Assembly: GCA_016787085.1 (NCBI GenBank)
Contig: JAEUVJ010000013.1
Span: forward strand, 1-64,000
DNA from: Chitinophagaceae bacterium
GTDB lineage: Bacteria; Bacteroidota; Bacteroidia; Chitinophagales; Chitinophagaceae
Length of the DNA: 64,000 nt
Reading direction: 5' to 3'
In this document: in pieces, positions 1 to 9,241 of the stretch
Numbering within the stretch: position 1 is the first letter of the stretch
Layout of the letters: each line of letters begins with the position of its first letter
Notes under the pieces: generated by a model
What the model was told of the DNA's origin: nothing
Database searches by the model: none
What the model saw: the letters and a program-made list of their open reading frames with translations, nothing else
Translations under genes and position numbers: made by a program

Positions 1-43
1 ACTTTTTGAACCTTTTAAATATCTTTACCTGATATTCTGACTC

Positions 44-1483
44 ATGAAAAGAATCCTGTTTTTACCCGCCATGCTGCTGGCGGTCACGGCTTTGGCACAG
101 AATGGCTACGAGATAAAGGTCACGCTGAAGCCTTTCAAGAATGAGTATATCTACCTCGGTCACTATTCGGGCAAGCAATATCCCATTGTTGATTCGGTAA
201 AATTGAATGACAAAAGCGAAGGTGTATTCAAAGGGCCTAAAAAATTAGGTGGCGGTATTTACCTGATCGCTTACCCGGCCAAGAACAATTTTTTTGAAGT
301 GCTTATTGACAAGCAGCAGCGCTTTTCAGTAGTGGCCGATACGGCTACCATCCGTAAACAGAAAACATTTGTCAACTCACCAGATAATATCCTTTTCAAT
401 ACCTACCAGGCCTATATGGCCGAAAGAGGAAAGGAAGTAGAGCAATACAAAGGTAACCTGGCTATATCCGCAACGGCGAAAGACTCAACGCACTGGAGCC
501 AGCAGTTAAAGAGAACAGATTCCGTCATCGCCGCCTACAGAAAGAATATTGTTGTCAAACACCCGGATAATATACTCAGCGCTTTACTGCACCTGATGCA
601 GGAGCCGCAGATACCATCGGCGGATAAACATCCCGGCGGTAAATATGACTCCACTTTTGCCTATCGTTATTTCAAAGATCATTACTGGGATGATATCAAT
701 TTCTGGGATGAGCGTATTGCCCGCACTCCTGTTTCTTTATTTGATGAAAGACTGGACAAATACTTTAATACACTGGTCTATCCCCACGCCGATTCGGTGA
801 TCAAAGAGCTTGACTGGATGCTGGGATATGCCAGTATCAATGAAGAGATGACGAGATTTTTGCTGGTGAAATTTGTGAACCGCTACCTGCAGCAGAAATA
901 CATGTGGGAAGATGGGGTGTTCGTTCACTTATACCAGAAATACTTTTCACAGAAGGAGTATAAATGGCTGAATGCGCAGGGAAAAAAGACGATCACAGAC
1001 AGGGCTTACAGCCTGATGGCAAATATCATGGGCAATCCTGCGGAAAATATTGCCCTGCCCGATACGACAGGTAAGACCATCAGTCTGTACGCTGATACGG
1101 CCAAATTCACCATCGTTTGCTTCTGGGACCCTACCTGCGGGCATTGCCAGGAAACATTACCGGTGCTGGACTCCATGTACAGGGCCAAATGGAAAGGGCT
1201 GGGAGTCCGTATGTTTGCTGTGGGTAAAGAGACCAGTGGTGATAAGAATGACTGGCTGAAGTTCATTAACAAGAACCATCTGCAGGATTGGACCAATGTG
1301 TACTATTCCAAACAGGAGGAAAAGGCCAGGGTAGATGCCAGTATCCCCGGCTACTCGCAGTTGTACGATGTACAGTCGCTGCCTACGGTATATTTGCTGG
1401 ACAGGGAGAAACGGATCGTGGCCAAAAAACTGACCTGGCAGCAAACCGATGATATACTGCAGTTGAAAATAAAAAATCAATAA
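44..1483 (+). CDS. Secreted TlpA-like thioredoxin-fold protein with N-terminal DUF5106-type region
   Basis: 479 residues. A signal peptide (about residues 1-19, ending LALAQ-like) predicts export to the periplasm. The last 140 residues are a thioredoxin/TlpA fold: strand, then WDPTCGHC with the redox pair C365 and C368, and the cis-proline loop SLPTVY (P447). The first 330 residues resemble the helical region (DUF4369/DUF5106 type) that precedes TlpA domains in Bacteroidota. Such proteins are thiol-disulfide reductases or isomerases for exported proteins; the substrate is unknown. A near-consensus -7 element (TATCTTTA, 20-27) lies 16 nt upstream. A periplasmic foldase gene follows, which suggests a shared envelope protein-folding role. 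Family assignment is firm, exact role is inferred. Confidence 0.85.
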   Translation: MKRILFLPAMLLAVTALAQNGYEIKVTLKPFKNEYIYLGHYSGKQYPIVDSVKLNDKSEGVFKGPKKLGGGIYLIAYPAKNNFFEVLIDKQQRFSVVADTATIRKQKTFVNSPDNILFNTYQAYMAERGKEVEQYKGNLAISATAKDSTHWSQQLKRTDSVIAAYRKNIVVKHPDNILSALLHLMQEPQIPSADKHPGGKYDSTFAYRYFKDHYWDDINFWDERIARTPVSLFDERLDKYFNTLVYPHADSVIKELDWMLGYASINEEMTRFLLVKFVNRYLQQKYMWEDGVFVHLYQKYFSQKEYKWLNAQGKKTITDRAYSLMANIMGNPAENIALPDTTGKTISLYADTAKFTIVCFWDPTCGHCQETLPVLDSMYRAKWKGLGVRMFAVGKETSGDKNDWLKFINKNHLQDWTNVYYSKQEEKARVDASIPGYSQLYDVQSLPTVYLLDREKRIVAKKLTWQQTDDILQLKIKNQ

Positions 1484-1531
1484 ACACGTTACCCGTAAAC
1501 TGTTTTTAAGAACTATAGAAAATTCAATACC

Positions 1532-3475
1532 ATGAAAAAAAGATGGCTTATTGCTGGTCTTTCATTTTGCATTACACTTACGGTTTCTTCTCAAACACTG
1601 TTCACCTACGGAAAATATAAGGCTGATGCCGCCGATTTTCTGCGGGCCTATAATAAGAATAATGCCCTGCCTGTAAAAAATAAAGAAAAGGCAGTCCGGG
1701 ATTATCTTGACCTGTATATCCATTCCCGGTTGAAAATACAGGAAGCCTATGCCCGGGGGTATGATACATTGGCGCAAATAAAAGGTGAGGTGGATAATCT
1801 GCGAGCACAGATCATGGAGAACTATATGAGCGACCCGGAAGCGATCAACCGGCTGACTAAAGAAGCTTTTCAGCGCAGCCAGAAAGATATTCATGTTGAG
1901 CATCTATTCATTTCGTTTATCAATACAGCCGGTATCATGGATACTCTTGCTGCCAGAAAAAAACTGAATGAAGTACTGGCAAGACTGAATAAAAAAGAAG
2001 ATTTTCAAAATGTAGTTGCCGGATTTTCTGATGACCCCTCGGCTAAGGTCAATAAAGGAGATATTGGCTACATTACTGCATTTACACTGCCATACGCTTT
2101 TGAAAATATCATTTACACTACTCCGTCCGGGAAAATTTCATCCCCTCTTACCTCGAAGGCCGGGTATCATCTTTTCAGGAATAAGGGAGAAAGAAAAGCG
2201 CTGGGCAAAATAAAAGTGCAGCAGATACTCCTGGCTTTTCCTCCCGGCGCGGATGATGCCACAAAAAAGAATACCAGCCGCCTCGCCGATTCATTATATA
2301 GCAGGATCATGGCCGGCGATGACTTTGGAAGCCTGGCCTCACAGTTCAGCAACGATTATATCAGCGCCGCTACCGGGGGCAATGTTCCTGATATAAGTGT
2401 CGGGCAGTATGATATGGATTTTGAAAAAGTGTTGTGGGCACTGCCAAAAGACGGTGCAGTCAGTAAACCGTTTCTCACCTCGCATGGCTATCATATCGTA
2501 AAAAGAGTTTCACTGAAACCCGTGATCGCCGATCCGAACGACAAAGCCAACCAGGAAGACCTGAAGCAAAAAGTGATGTATGACGACCGCTGGAAAACAG
2601 CAAAAGATTTTATCTATGACCGGGTAAAAAAGAAACCGGGTGTCCGCAAAGCCCTCTACAGTGATGCCGTGTTATGGGCACTTAGTGACAGCCTGCTGGA
2701 ACATAAACCTGCAGGTATTGGCAAAGCGATGAATTACCAGTCTCCGTTACTCACGATCGGGGATACCACGATCACTGTTTTCAACTGGATCGCTTATGCA
2801 CAGGCCTATCGCTACAAACCTGACCGCAGCGGGCTAAAGACATATCCTGACCTGATGGATGAGTTCACGAAATATGCCATGTATGAGTATTACCGGGCAC
2901 ACCTGGAAGATTACAGCGATGAGTTTCGCATACAGATGCAGGAGTTCCGTGATGGCAACCTCTTTTTTGAGATCATGCAGCGGGAAATATGGAACAAAAC
3001 ACAAAGTGATTCAGCGGCCCTGATGAAAGTATATGAAAAGAATAAGGCCAAATATAACTGGCAGCCAAGCGCTGATGCTGTGATTTTTTTCTGTTCTGAT
3101 GCCGGCACTTGTAAAGCGTTATATGAAGAGCTGAAGAAAAACCCTTCGGCATGGAAGAAGGCAACCGATCCGTTGGTGGAAAAAGTAGTGGCCGACTCAG
3201 CCCGGTACGAATGGGCACAACTGCCCGGTCTTGACAAATCTATTCCTAAAGCAGGTATGTTAACTCCCTCTGCTGTAAATCCCGCAGACAATACAGCCTC
3301 CTTTGCTTATATCATCAAAGTATATACTGAGCCTACCCCAAGAACTTTCAATGAAGCAAAGGGGTTAGTGATGAACGATTACCAGGCCTCGCTGGAAGAA
3401 GAATGGATAAAAGAGTTAAAGAAGAAGTATCCTGTGGTAATTGACCAAAAGGTGTTGTCAAAAATTTCTAAGTAA
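1532..3475 (+). CDS. Periplasmic peptidylprolyl isomerase with two parvulin domains (PpiC/SurA-like)
   Basis: 647 residues with an N-terminal signal peptide (about 1-20). Two parvulin-type rotamase domains are visible: one from about residue 118 (IHVEHLFISF, later GDIGYITAFTLPYAFEN) to 215, and a second from about 222 (IKVQQILLAFPPG) to 330 with the typical GYHIVKR ending. The C-terminal 300 residues are a helical region also seen in Bacteroidota SurA-like proteins. Expected role: periplasmic prolyl isomerase and chaperone for outer-membrane proteins. It lies 48 bp after the thioredoxin gene, same strand, probably co-transcribed. Confidence 0.88.
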   Translation: MKKRWLIAGLSFCITLTVSSQTLFTYGKYKADAADFLRAYNKNNALPVKNKEKAVRDYLDLYIHSRLKIQEAYARGYDTLAQIKGEVDNLRAQIMENYMSDPEAINRLTKEAFQRSQKDIHVEHLFISFINTAGIMDTLAARKKLNEVLARLNKKEDFQNVVAGFSDDPSAKVNKGDIGYITAFTLPYAFENIIYTTPSGKISSPLTSKAGYHLFRNKGERKALGKIKVQQILLAFPPGADDATKKNTSRLADSLYSRIMAGDDFGSLASQFSNDYISAATGGNVPDISVGQYDMDFEKVLWALPKDGAVSKPFLTSHGYHIVKRVSLKPVIADPNDKANQEDLKQKVMYDDRWKTAKDFIYDRVKKKPGVRKALYSDAVLWALSDSLLEHKPAGIGKAMNYQSPLLTIGDTTITVFNWIAYAQAYRYKPDRSGLKTYPDLMDEFTKYAMYEYYRAHLEDYSDEFRIQMQEFRDGNLFFEIMQREIWNKTQSDSAALMKVYEKNKAKYNWQPSADAVIFFCSDAGTCKALYEELKKNPSAWKKATDPLVEKVVADSARYEWAQLPGLDKSIPKAGMLTPSAVNPADNTASFAYIIKVYTEPTPRTFNEAKGLVMNDYQASLEEEWIKELKKKYPVVIDQKVLSKISK

Positions 3476-3481
3476 AACATT

Positions 3482-4162
3482 ATGGCAATAATGATAAATC
3501 TCCTCTTGCCTATTTCCATTCTGATATCAACAATAACAAATGGCCAACACTCTATTATTGAATCTGAATACATTTATACGTCAAAAGGTTTGTCTTTTCA
3601 TTTGCCTGACTCAGTCAAAGAATCTATTCAAATTCCTTCAACGGGAAATATCGTACTGAAGATGGGTGATATTCGTTATGTAAATCTTTGCTCAAAATCA
3701 AGATCATACACCGTATTGTCGTTTGAAGAAGCAAAAGGGTTTGAGTTTTTGAAAGAAACCGGGTCGGCTTATACTGAAAATAATGTTCAGCAATCAACCT
3801 ATCGTTCTTTTGAAAATGGTTCTACACAAAAACATTTGTTCTACTATATGCCTGAAATAAAAAAAGGAGGGGAGAAAAAGAAAATAAATGGCTATGAATC
3901 CTGCCTGTATACCTATACTAATCCTGCAAAAATTACTTATAAAATATGGGTATCGGACCAAATCTCCTTTTTAGTAAATCCAGGCTTTTATTTTCAAAGC
4001 AAAGGGGGCATCACAAAAATAGAATTCACAATAAATAATTCCGTTTGGTGCCTTGACCTTAAAAGTTTTCGGGAAAATAAGAATGTAGCTTTCTCTTCAG
4101 AAACACTTACTTTACCTGCGGATACCACAAAAAAACTACACCCCTTTTTTGATGCAAAATAA
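3482..4162 (+). CDS. Hypothetical exported protein, AT-rich
   Basis: 226 residues. The N-terminus is a plausible signal peptide (hydrophobic to about residue 20, then NGQHS). No motif was recognised; the body is polar and beta-rich. It begins 6 nt after the stop of the foldase gene, so it should be on the same transcript. Codons are visibly richer in A/T-ending synonyms (aaa, aat, ttt, tta) than those of the flanking genes, which hints at a more recently acquired or fast-evolving gene. Function unknown. Confidence 0.7.
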   Translation: MAIMINLLLPISILISTITNGQHSIIESEYIYTSKGLSFHLPDSVKESIQIPSTGNIVLKMGDIRYVNLCSKSRSYTVLSFEEAKGFEFLKETGSAYTENNVQQSTYRSFENGSTQKHLFYYMPEIKKGGEKKKINGYESCLYTYTNPAKITYKIWVSDQISFLVNPGFYFQSKGGITKIEFTINNSVWCLDLKSFRENKNVAFSSETLTLPADTTKKLHPFFDAK

Positions 4163-4208
4163 AATGTGACCAGTTTTTGTTCAGCGCACGATGATTTATC
4201 ACATCAGC

Positions 4209-5162
4209 TTATAATTCCTTCACTACATTCGCCACCACATGCGGTTTGCCCAATGTGTAATAATGCAACACGGGAACGCCATTCTTTTTCAGGTCTTTTG
4301 ACTGGTGAAGCAGCCATTCGGTGCCTACCTGTTCTACTTCCTCATCTGTTTTGCATTTCAGCATTTCATTGGAGAGATCGGTGGGCAGGTCAATATGAAA
4401 TGTTTTGGGAAGCACATTCATTTGCTTCTTGGTATAAACAGGTTTCAGACCTGGTATAATGGGGACATTGATGCCGATAGCCCTGCAGGCTTTTACAAAG
4501 GCATAATACTTCGCATTATCAAAGAACATCTGCGTCACGATATAATCAGCGCCGGCATCCACTTTAGCTTTCAGGTAGCGCAGATCTGTATCCATATTCG
4601 GGGCTTCAAAATGTTTTTCGGGATAACCCGCCACACCGATGCAGAATTCTGTTTTATGGGTGCTTTTCAGGTCTTCTTCTAAGTAAATCCCGGCATTCAG
4701 GTTTACGACCTGTTTCAGCAGATCAATGGCATATTTATGGCCGCCGGGTTCGGGCTCAAAGGCTGTCTCATTTTTTGCTGCGTCACCGCGCAGTACCAGC
4801 ACATTGTCAATACCGAGGTAACGTAGGTTGATCAGGGCATCCTCTGTTTCATTGATACCGAAACCTCCGCAAATAAGATGCGGGACAGTGTCCACATTGT
4901 ATTTATTCATAATGGCAGCACAAATACTCTCCGTACCCGGTCTTTTACGTATCACTACTTTTTCAAAGCTGCCATCAGCCCTTTTTTTAAATACATGCTC
5001 GCTGCGGTGATAGGTCACGTTAATAAAGGCTGGTTTGAATTCCATCAGCGGGTCCAGGTGTCTGTACAAGGCCTCTATTCCTTTACCCTTCAGGGGAGGA
5101 AGCACTTCAAACGAAACGATCGTTTTATCTTTTGCCTGGTTGATATGGTCAATCACTTTCAT
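4209..5162 (-). CDS. metF: 5,10-methylenetetrahydrofolate reductase
   Basis: 317 residues, the usual length for MetF. It reduces methylene-THF to methyl-THF with FAD and a nicotinamide cofactor, feeding methionine synthesis in the cytoplasm. Family features: the N-terminal SFEVLPP segment and FINVTYHR (folate/FAD barrel strands), the PHLICGG strand, VLRGD (residues around 143) and IVTQMFFDN in the middle of the TIM barrel. A perfect TAGCTTTGC -7 element lies 6 nt upstream of its ATG with a TTTG box 19 nt further up, so the transcript should be almost leaderless. It diverges from lptB. Confidence 0.95.
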   Translation of the reverse strand: MKVIDHINQAKDKTIVSFEVLPPLKGKGIEALYRHLDPLMEFKPAFINVTYHRSEHVFKKRADGSFEKVVIRKRPGTESICAAIMNKYNVDTVPHLICGGFGINETEDALINLRYLGIDNVLVLRGDAAKNETAFEPEPGGHKYAIDLLKQVVNLNAGIYLEEDLKSTHKTEFCIGVAGYPEKHFEAPNMDTDLRYLKAKVDAGADYIVTQMFFDNAKYYAFVKACRAIGINVPIIPGLKPVYTKKQMNVLPKTFHIDLPTDLSNEMLKCKTDEEVEQVGTEWLLHQSKDLKKNGVPVLHYYTLGKPHVVANVVKEL

Positions 5163-5168
5163 AAGGCT

Positions 5169-5200
5169 GCAAAGCTAACAATGCAAACCCATTAGTCAAA
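5169..5200 (-). promoter_or_regulatory. metF promoter, Bacteroidota type
   Basis: Read on the minus strand: TTTG (5200-5197), 19-nt spacer, then TAGCTTTGC (5177-5169), a full match to the Bacteroidota -33/-7 consensus TTTG/TAnnTTTGC. The -7 box ends 6 nt before the metF ATG at 5162, leaving essentially no 5' leader. Confidence 0.75.
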
Positions 5201-5246
5201 GCCATGTTAAATGAAAATATCACGGGTGGCTTATACCGGCATGCTG

Positions 5247-5255
5247 TATTTTTGC
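5247..5255 (+). promoter_or_regulatory. lptB -7 element
   Basis: TATTTTTGC matches TAnnTTTGC exactly and ends 4 nt before the lptB ATG at 5260. No clear TTTG box is seen at the expected -33 distance. Start codon and -7 box are too close for a normal ribosome binding site. Confidence 0.6.
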
Positions 5256-5259
5256 CGGT

Positions 5260-6489
5260 ATGTCAGCAATAACCATCCGCACAGAAGGGCTTGTAAAAAA
5301 GTATGGTAGCCGCACTGTGGTCAACCATGTTTCATTTGAGGTAAAACAAGGAGAGATCGTCGGGTTGCTGGGTCCTAATGGCGCCGGTAAGACCACGTCG
5401 TTTTACCAGGTGGTGGGGCTGATAAAGCCGGATGAAGGAAATGTATTCCTGAATGAGGAGAACATCACCAAACTGGCCATGTACAAACGGGCAAAGATGG
5501 GGATCGGCTATCTGCCGCAGGAGGCTTCGGTATTCCGTAAACTGAGTGTGGAAGATAATATTGCTGCGGTGCTGGAAATGACAAAGCTTTCCAAACGGGA
5601 GCAAAGAGAAAAATTAGAGAGTCTGCTGAATGAGTTCAGGCTGCACCATGTAAGAAAAAGCAATGGCGATGTATTGAGCGGCGGCGAAAGAAGAAGGACT
5701 GAAATAGCGAGGGCACTGGCCGTTGATCCTAAATTCATCTTGCTAGACGAGCCATTTGCCGGTATTGACCCGATTGCCGTAGAAGACATACAGGCCATCG
5801 TAGCCAAACTGAAGTATAAGAATATCGGTATCCTGATCACGGATCATAATGTGACCGAGACGCTATCCATCTGCGACAGGGCTTATTTACTGATCGAAGG
5901 AAAGATATTCAAACATGGAACTGCAGAAGAATTGGCCGCCGATGACCAGGTGAGAAAGCTCTATCTCGGAAGGAATTTTGAATTGAAGAGAAAGGATTAT
6001 TTGCATGAAGAGGCGAAAGAAAACATCAGGGATAATAATAGTATTTCTCATTCCGGTACTGTTGAGGACAGTTCTGTTCAAACAAGTATCGGCGCATGTA
6101 TCAGGGAGTCTGAAAGAAAACTGGAGCAATTACGGACAATCGGGGTTTACAGAGGCGGCTTTAACAGGCCAGGCGACCTGAATATACAGGAATACATAAA
6201 ATACGTGCAGGAGATAAAGAGTTTTATCAGCTCGCAGGCAGAAGAACAAAACGATGAAAAACTTCAATTACTGTCAGGTGAAATACCCGCCATGAATTAC
6301 GGAAACTATAAGAAGGCGTTCAATATTTACGACAACTTCATGAATGTTTTTGTCTTCGGGATACTGGCATTGATAATCCTTAGTGTATTTTTTGCTCCGA
6401 AATTTTCCAAACTTGAGCGGCAGATTCACGAAACAATATCTGCATTACAAAAAATCCAGTTCCATATCGGTCAGCGACAGCTAGTCTGA
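5260..6489 (+). CDS. lptB: LPS export ABC ATPase LptB with unusual C-terminal membrane extension
   Basis: 409 residues; LptB is normally about 240-250. Residues 1-245 are a standard LptB ATPase that powers LPS transport with LptFG at the inner membrane: Walker A GPNGAGKT (38-45), Q-loop LPQEAS (85-90), signature LSGGERRR (139-146), Walker B ILLDEPF (160-166) with catalytic E164, and H-loop H196. From about residue 255 a non-homologous tail follows: polar helical segment, one hydrophobic span (359-379, ending FFAP) and a short amphipathic helix to the end. Reading frame is continuous with normal codon use. The tail could anchor the ATPase to the membrane, but that is inference. Confidence 0.88.
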   Translation: MSAITIRTEGLVKKYGSRTVVNHVSFEVKQGEIVGLLGPNGAGKTTSFYQVVGLIKPDEGNVFLNEENITKLAMYKRAKMGIGYLPQEASVFRKLSVEDNIAAVLEMTKLSKREQREKLESLLNEFRLHHVRKSNGDVLSGGERRRTEIARALAVDPKFILLDEPFAGIDPIAVEDIQAIVAKLKYKNIGILITDHNVTETLSICDRAYLLIEGKIFKHGTAEELAADDQVRKLYLGRNFELKRKDYLHEEAKENIRDNNSISHSGTVEDSSVQTSIGACIRESERKLEQLRTIGVYRGGFNRPGDLNIQEYIKYVQEIKSFISSQAEEQNDEKLQLLSGEIPAMNYGNYKKAFNIYDNFMNVFVFGILALIILSVFFAPKFSKLERQIHETISALQKIQFHIGQRQLV

Positions 6490-6549
6490 CCTAGTTTGTA
6501 AAATGTTCAAGAATTTGTGGCAACCCTTTGATTTTTTATACCAACTTAT

Positions 6550-7239
6550 ATGTCTTTCAAAGTAATTGCTTTCGATGCCGATGACACCCTCTGGGTAAAC
6601 GAACCCTATTTCCAGGAAACGGAAAGGAAATTCTGTGCCTTGCTGGAAGATTACCTGCCGCATCATACCGTTTCGCAGGAATTATTTAAAACAGAAATGC
6701 AAAATCTCTCGTTATACGGGTACGGTATCAAAGGGTTCATGTTGTCTATGATAGAAACAGCGATGCGTGTTTCTGACAGCACCGTCAGTATGAAAGTAGT
6801 CGAGAAAGCCATCCAGTACGGAAAAGAATTGCTGGAGAAACCCATCGAGTTGCTTGATGGAGTGGAGGAGGTGTTGCAAACATTGCAGGGGCGATACCGC
6901 CTGGTGGTCGCTACCAAAGGCGACCTGCTTGACCAGGAACGAAAACTGAAGAGGTCGGGGCTGGAGAAATATTTTCACCATATTGAGATCATGAGCGACA
7001 AACAGGAAGCTGATTACCTGAAACTGATCCGTCACCTCGATATTAAACCGGCAGAGTTCCTGATGCTGGGCAACTCCATAAAATCAGATATCCTTCCTGT
7101 TCTGGCAATTGGCGGCCATAGCATCCATATCCCATATCATACCACCTGGGCGCATGAGAAGACAGAACACCCGGTGCAGCATACTAATTTCCGGCAGGCA
7201 GATTCCATTAAAGAAATCTTACCCTTCCTGCTTTCCTGA
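6550..7239 (+). CDS. HAD-family hydrolase
   Basis: 229 residues, cytoplasmic. HAD motif I is FDADDTLW (residues 8-15; nucleophile D8 or D9 with acid two residues on), motif II is VVATKGD, and motif IV is MLGNSIKSDILPV with the metal-binding aspartate. The helical cap between motif I and II fits subfamily I phosphatases (YjjG/phosphoglycolate-phosphatase-like). Substrate cannot be named from sequence; the adjacent adenosine deaminase makes a nucleotide or purine substrate conceivable but unproven. Confidence 0.85.
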   Translation: MSFKVIAFDADDTLWVNEPYFQETERKFCALLEDYLPHHTVSQELFKTEMQNLSLYGYGIKGFMLSMIETAMRVSDSTVSMKVVEKAIQYGKELLEKPIELLDGVEEVLQTLQGRYRLVVATKGDLLDQERKLKRSGLEKYFHHIEIMSDKQEADYLKLIRHLDIKPAEFLMLGNSIKSDILPVLAIGGHSIHIPYHTTWAHEKTEHPVQHTNFRQADSIKEILPFLLS

Positions 7240-7285
7240 TCTGTTGTTTACGGTTACTTTGTTGTTCTTAATTTCATCACCCGTC

Positions 7286-8275
7286 ATGGACTATCAATCG
7301 TTACCAAAAATTGAACTGCACCTTCACCTGGATTGCAGTCTTAGCTATAATGTTGTCAAACAGCTTAACCCGGCCATTTCTTATGAAGAATACCGGGCAT
7401 CATTTGTAGCACCGCCTAAATGCACTGATCTGGCAGACTATATCAGCCGGGCTGTGAAAGGTTTCGAACTGATGCAGACAAAGGAACAATTACGTCTTGT
7501 TACGCTTGACCTGATCGAACAACTGAAAGCGGATAATGTCATTTATGCAGAAATACGATTTGCTCCTTTATTGCATATTGCCAAAGGGCTTACCCCTGCT
7601 GAAGTGGTGCATTCGGTCAATGAGGCAGTGACAGAAGGAATGAAGCAGTATGATACAGAAGTGCGGATCATTCTTTGTACCCTTCGTCATTTTTCGGAAG
7701 AGCAAAGCATGGAAACTGTTCGGTTAGTGGAACAATTCAAAGGATCCCATGTGGTGGGCTTTGATATTGCCGGTGATGAGGCGGGATTCCCGATCAGGAA
7801 TCATGAAAAGGCATTTCAATATGCCCATGAGAAAAACATCCGTTGCACGGCACATGCCGGGGAAGCAAAAGGTCCCGAAAGCGTAAGGGAAACCTTACAG
7901 CATTTTCATCCCTCCCGCATCGGGCATGGCACACGCAGCGCAGAAGACAAAGGATTATTAGATCTTCTCAGGGACAAGAACATCCATCTTGAAGTGTGTC
8001 CTACCAGTAATATCCAGACCAATGTATTTGCCAAGATCGAAAATCATGCTGCCGATAAAATATACAGGCATGGCGTATCTATGAGTATCAACACAGATGC
8101 AAGGGCCATCACGCCTGTCACGCTAACCGGCGAATACACATTGCTCGAAAGAGTATTTAATTGGGACAGGGATCACTTTTTAAAATGTAATCTCGAGGCA
8201 ATTGAACATTCGTTCACTTCTGCAGACATGAAGGAACGTCTCCGTAGAAAAGTGATGGCAGCCTATGCTTTATAA
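7286..8275 (+). CDS. add: Adenosine deaminase
   Basis: 329 residues from the ATG at 7286; a longer in-frame reading from 7109 would overlap the HAD gene and lacks family homology. Metallo-hydrolase that turns adenosine to inosine for purine salvage. Metal and catalytic motifs are complete: HLHLD (H12 and H14), HAGEAKG (metal His and catalytic Glu), RIGHGTRS (His) and SINTDA (metal Asp). The loop after HLHLD reads CSLS where GSL/GSV is more usual. It follows the HAD gene by 46 bp on the same strand. Confidence 0.92.
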   Translation: MDYQSLPKIELHLHLDCSLSYNVVKQLNPAISYEEYRASFVAPPKCTDLADYISRAVKGFELMQTKEQLRLVTLDLIEQLKADNVIYAEIRFAPLLHIAKGLTPAEVVHSVNEAVTEGMKQYDTEVRIILCTLRHFSEEQSMETVRLVEQFKGSHVVGFDIAGDEAGFPIRNHEKAFQYAHEKNIRCTAHAGEAKGPESVRETLQHFHPSRIGHGTRSAEDKGLLDLLRDKNIHLEVCPTSNIQTNVFAKIENHAADKIYRHGVSMSINTDARAITPVTLTGEYTLLERVFNWDRDHFLKCNLEAIEHSFTSADMKERLRRKVMAAYAL

Positions 8276-8384
8276 GCCGGACCGGGTATGCCTGTTGACC
8301 TTACGGGTATTAAGAACAAACTTTAATCATCTTTCCAGGGGCAAAATCCTAACCTGTATCATGTTGCATCCTTTCCTGCCGCGG

Positions 8385-8393
8385 TAGCTTTGC
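8385..8393 (+). promoter_or_regulatory. -7 element of the DUF2490 gene
   Basis: TAGCTTTGC, exact match to TAnnTTTGC, with a TTG at 8364-8366 separated by 18 nt. The element ends 3 nt before the ATG at 8397, so transcription should begin at or next to the start codon. Confidence 0.72.
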
Positions 8394-8396
8394 GCT

Positions 8397-9167
8397 ATGA
8401 AAGATTTGATACCCTTTGCTGCGTTACAAAAAGTCTTTACAACAGTATTTTTAACAACCTTGGTTTCCCTTTATATAAATGCGCAGACAGCCCGCCAGAT
8501 CAATCGCCAATCCCAGTCATGGTTTTCTGTCAACACCACCGCACATATCAATGATCGCTGGTCCATACTGGCGGATGCACATATACGACGCAATCATTTC
8601 ATGGCTAGTAACAATTTTGAGTTTGTAAGAACAGGCATACAGTATAGTGTTGACAAGAGCCTTTCCTTTGCTGCTGGCTATGGCCATATGTGGATACACC
8701 CCACTACAGCGGGGTGGAAAACTGTTTCTAATGAGAACAGGATATACCAGCAGGTGATACTACTTTCAAAATTTCATCATGTTGGCATTATGCAGCGGTT
8801 AAGGAACGAACAACGCTGGCAGCAAAAAATGGCGGCTGATAAATTTACCGGCGATCTGCGGTTCACTAACCGTCTTCGTTACCTGCTGAGTTTTACGATA
8901 CCGGTATTTAAAAACGATAAACTTCCGGCATTATGCATTGCTGATGAAGTGGCGCTTCATGCCGGTAAGGAAGTTGTATATAACACGTTTGACCAGAACC
9001 GTCTTTTTATCGGAATACGTGAAAAATTATCCAAAGACCTGAGTTTTGATACCGGATATATGATCGTATATCAGCAGAAATATTCCGGCTACCAGTACGA
9101 CCTCAACAATACCTTCCGTCTTTTCTTTTATTATACCCCTGACCTCAGCAAAAAACATAAAGGTTAG
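8397..9167 (+). CDS. DUF2490 family outer-membrane-like protein
   Basis: 256 residues. Signal peptide about residues 1-30 (ends YINAQT). The body alternates aromatic and polar residues in beta strands and carries RLRNEQRWQQK and LRYLLSFTIPV segments typical of DUF2490, a family of predicted small outer-membrane beta barrels in Bacteroidota with no assigned activity. The C-terminus FRLFFYYTP is strand-like, then a basic tail. Monocistronic by context, with its own promoter and a weakly structured downstream spacer. Confidence 0.78.
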   Translation: MKDLIPFAALQKVFTTVFLTTLVSLYINAQTARQINRQSQSWFSVNTTAHINDRWSILADAHIRRNHFMASNNFEFVRTGIQYSVDKSLSFAAGYGHMWIHPTTAGWKTVSNENRIYQQVILLSKFHHVGIMQRLRNEQRWQQKMAADKFTGDLRFTNRLRYLLSFTIPVFKNDKLPALCIADEVALHAGKEVVYNTFDQNRLFIGIREKLSKDLSFDTGYMIVYQQKYSGYQYDLNNTFRLFFYYTPDLSKKHKG

Positions 9168-9241
9168 TTCCGCAGGAACAGGTAAGATAGTGGTGATAGT
9201 ATGTACTATATTATCCCAAATAATTTATCTTGCCATCATCA

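Noticed and set aside
5990..6489. Frameshift joining lptB to a second gene
   Set aside because: The frame is open throughout, there is no stop or start pair at the junction, and codon use does not change; a fusion or extension is simpler.
7109..7285. Longer N-terminus for adenosine deaminase
   Set aside because: It overlaps the HAD gene in another frame and has no enzyme-like sequence; ATG 7286 is the family start.
9227..9234. TATCTTGC-type boxes upstream of GH3, uvrB and DUF5606 genes as a separate promoter class
   Set aside because: Three similar AT-rich strings are too few to separate a variant promoter from chance; not listed as features.
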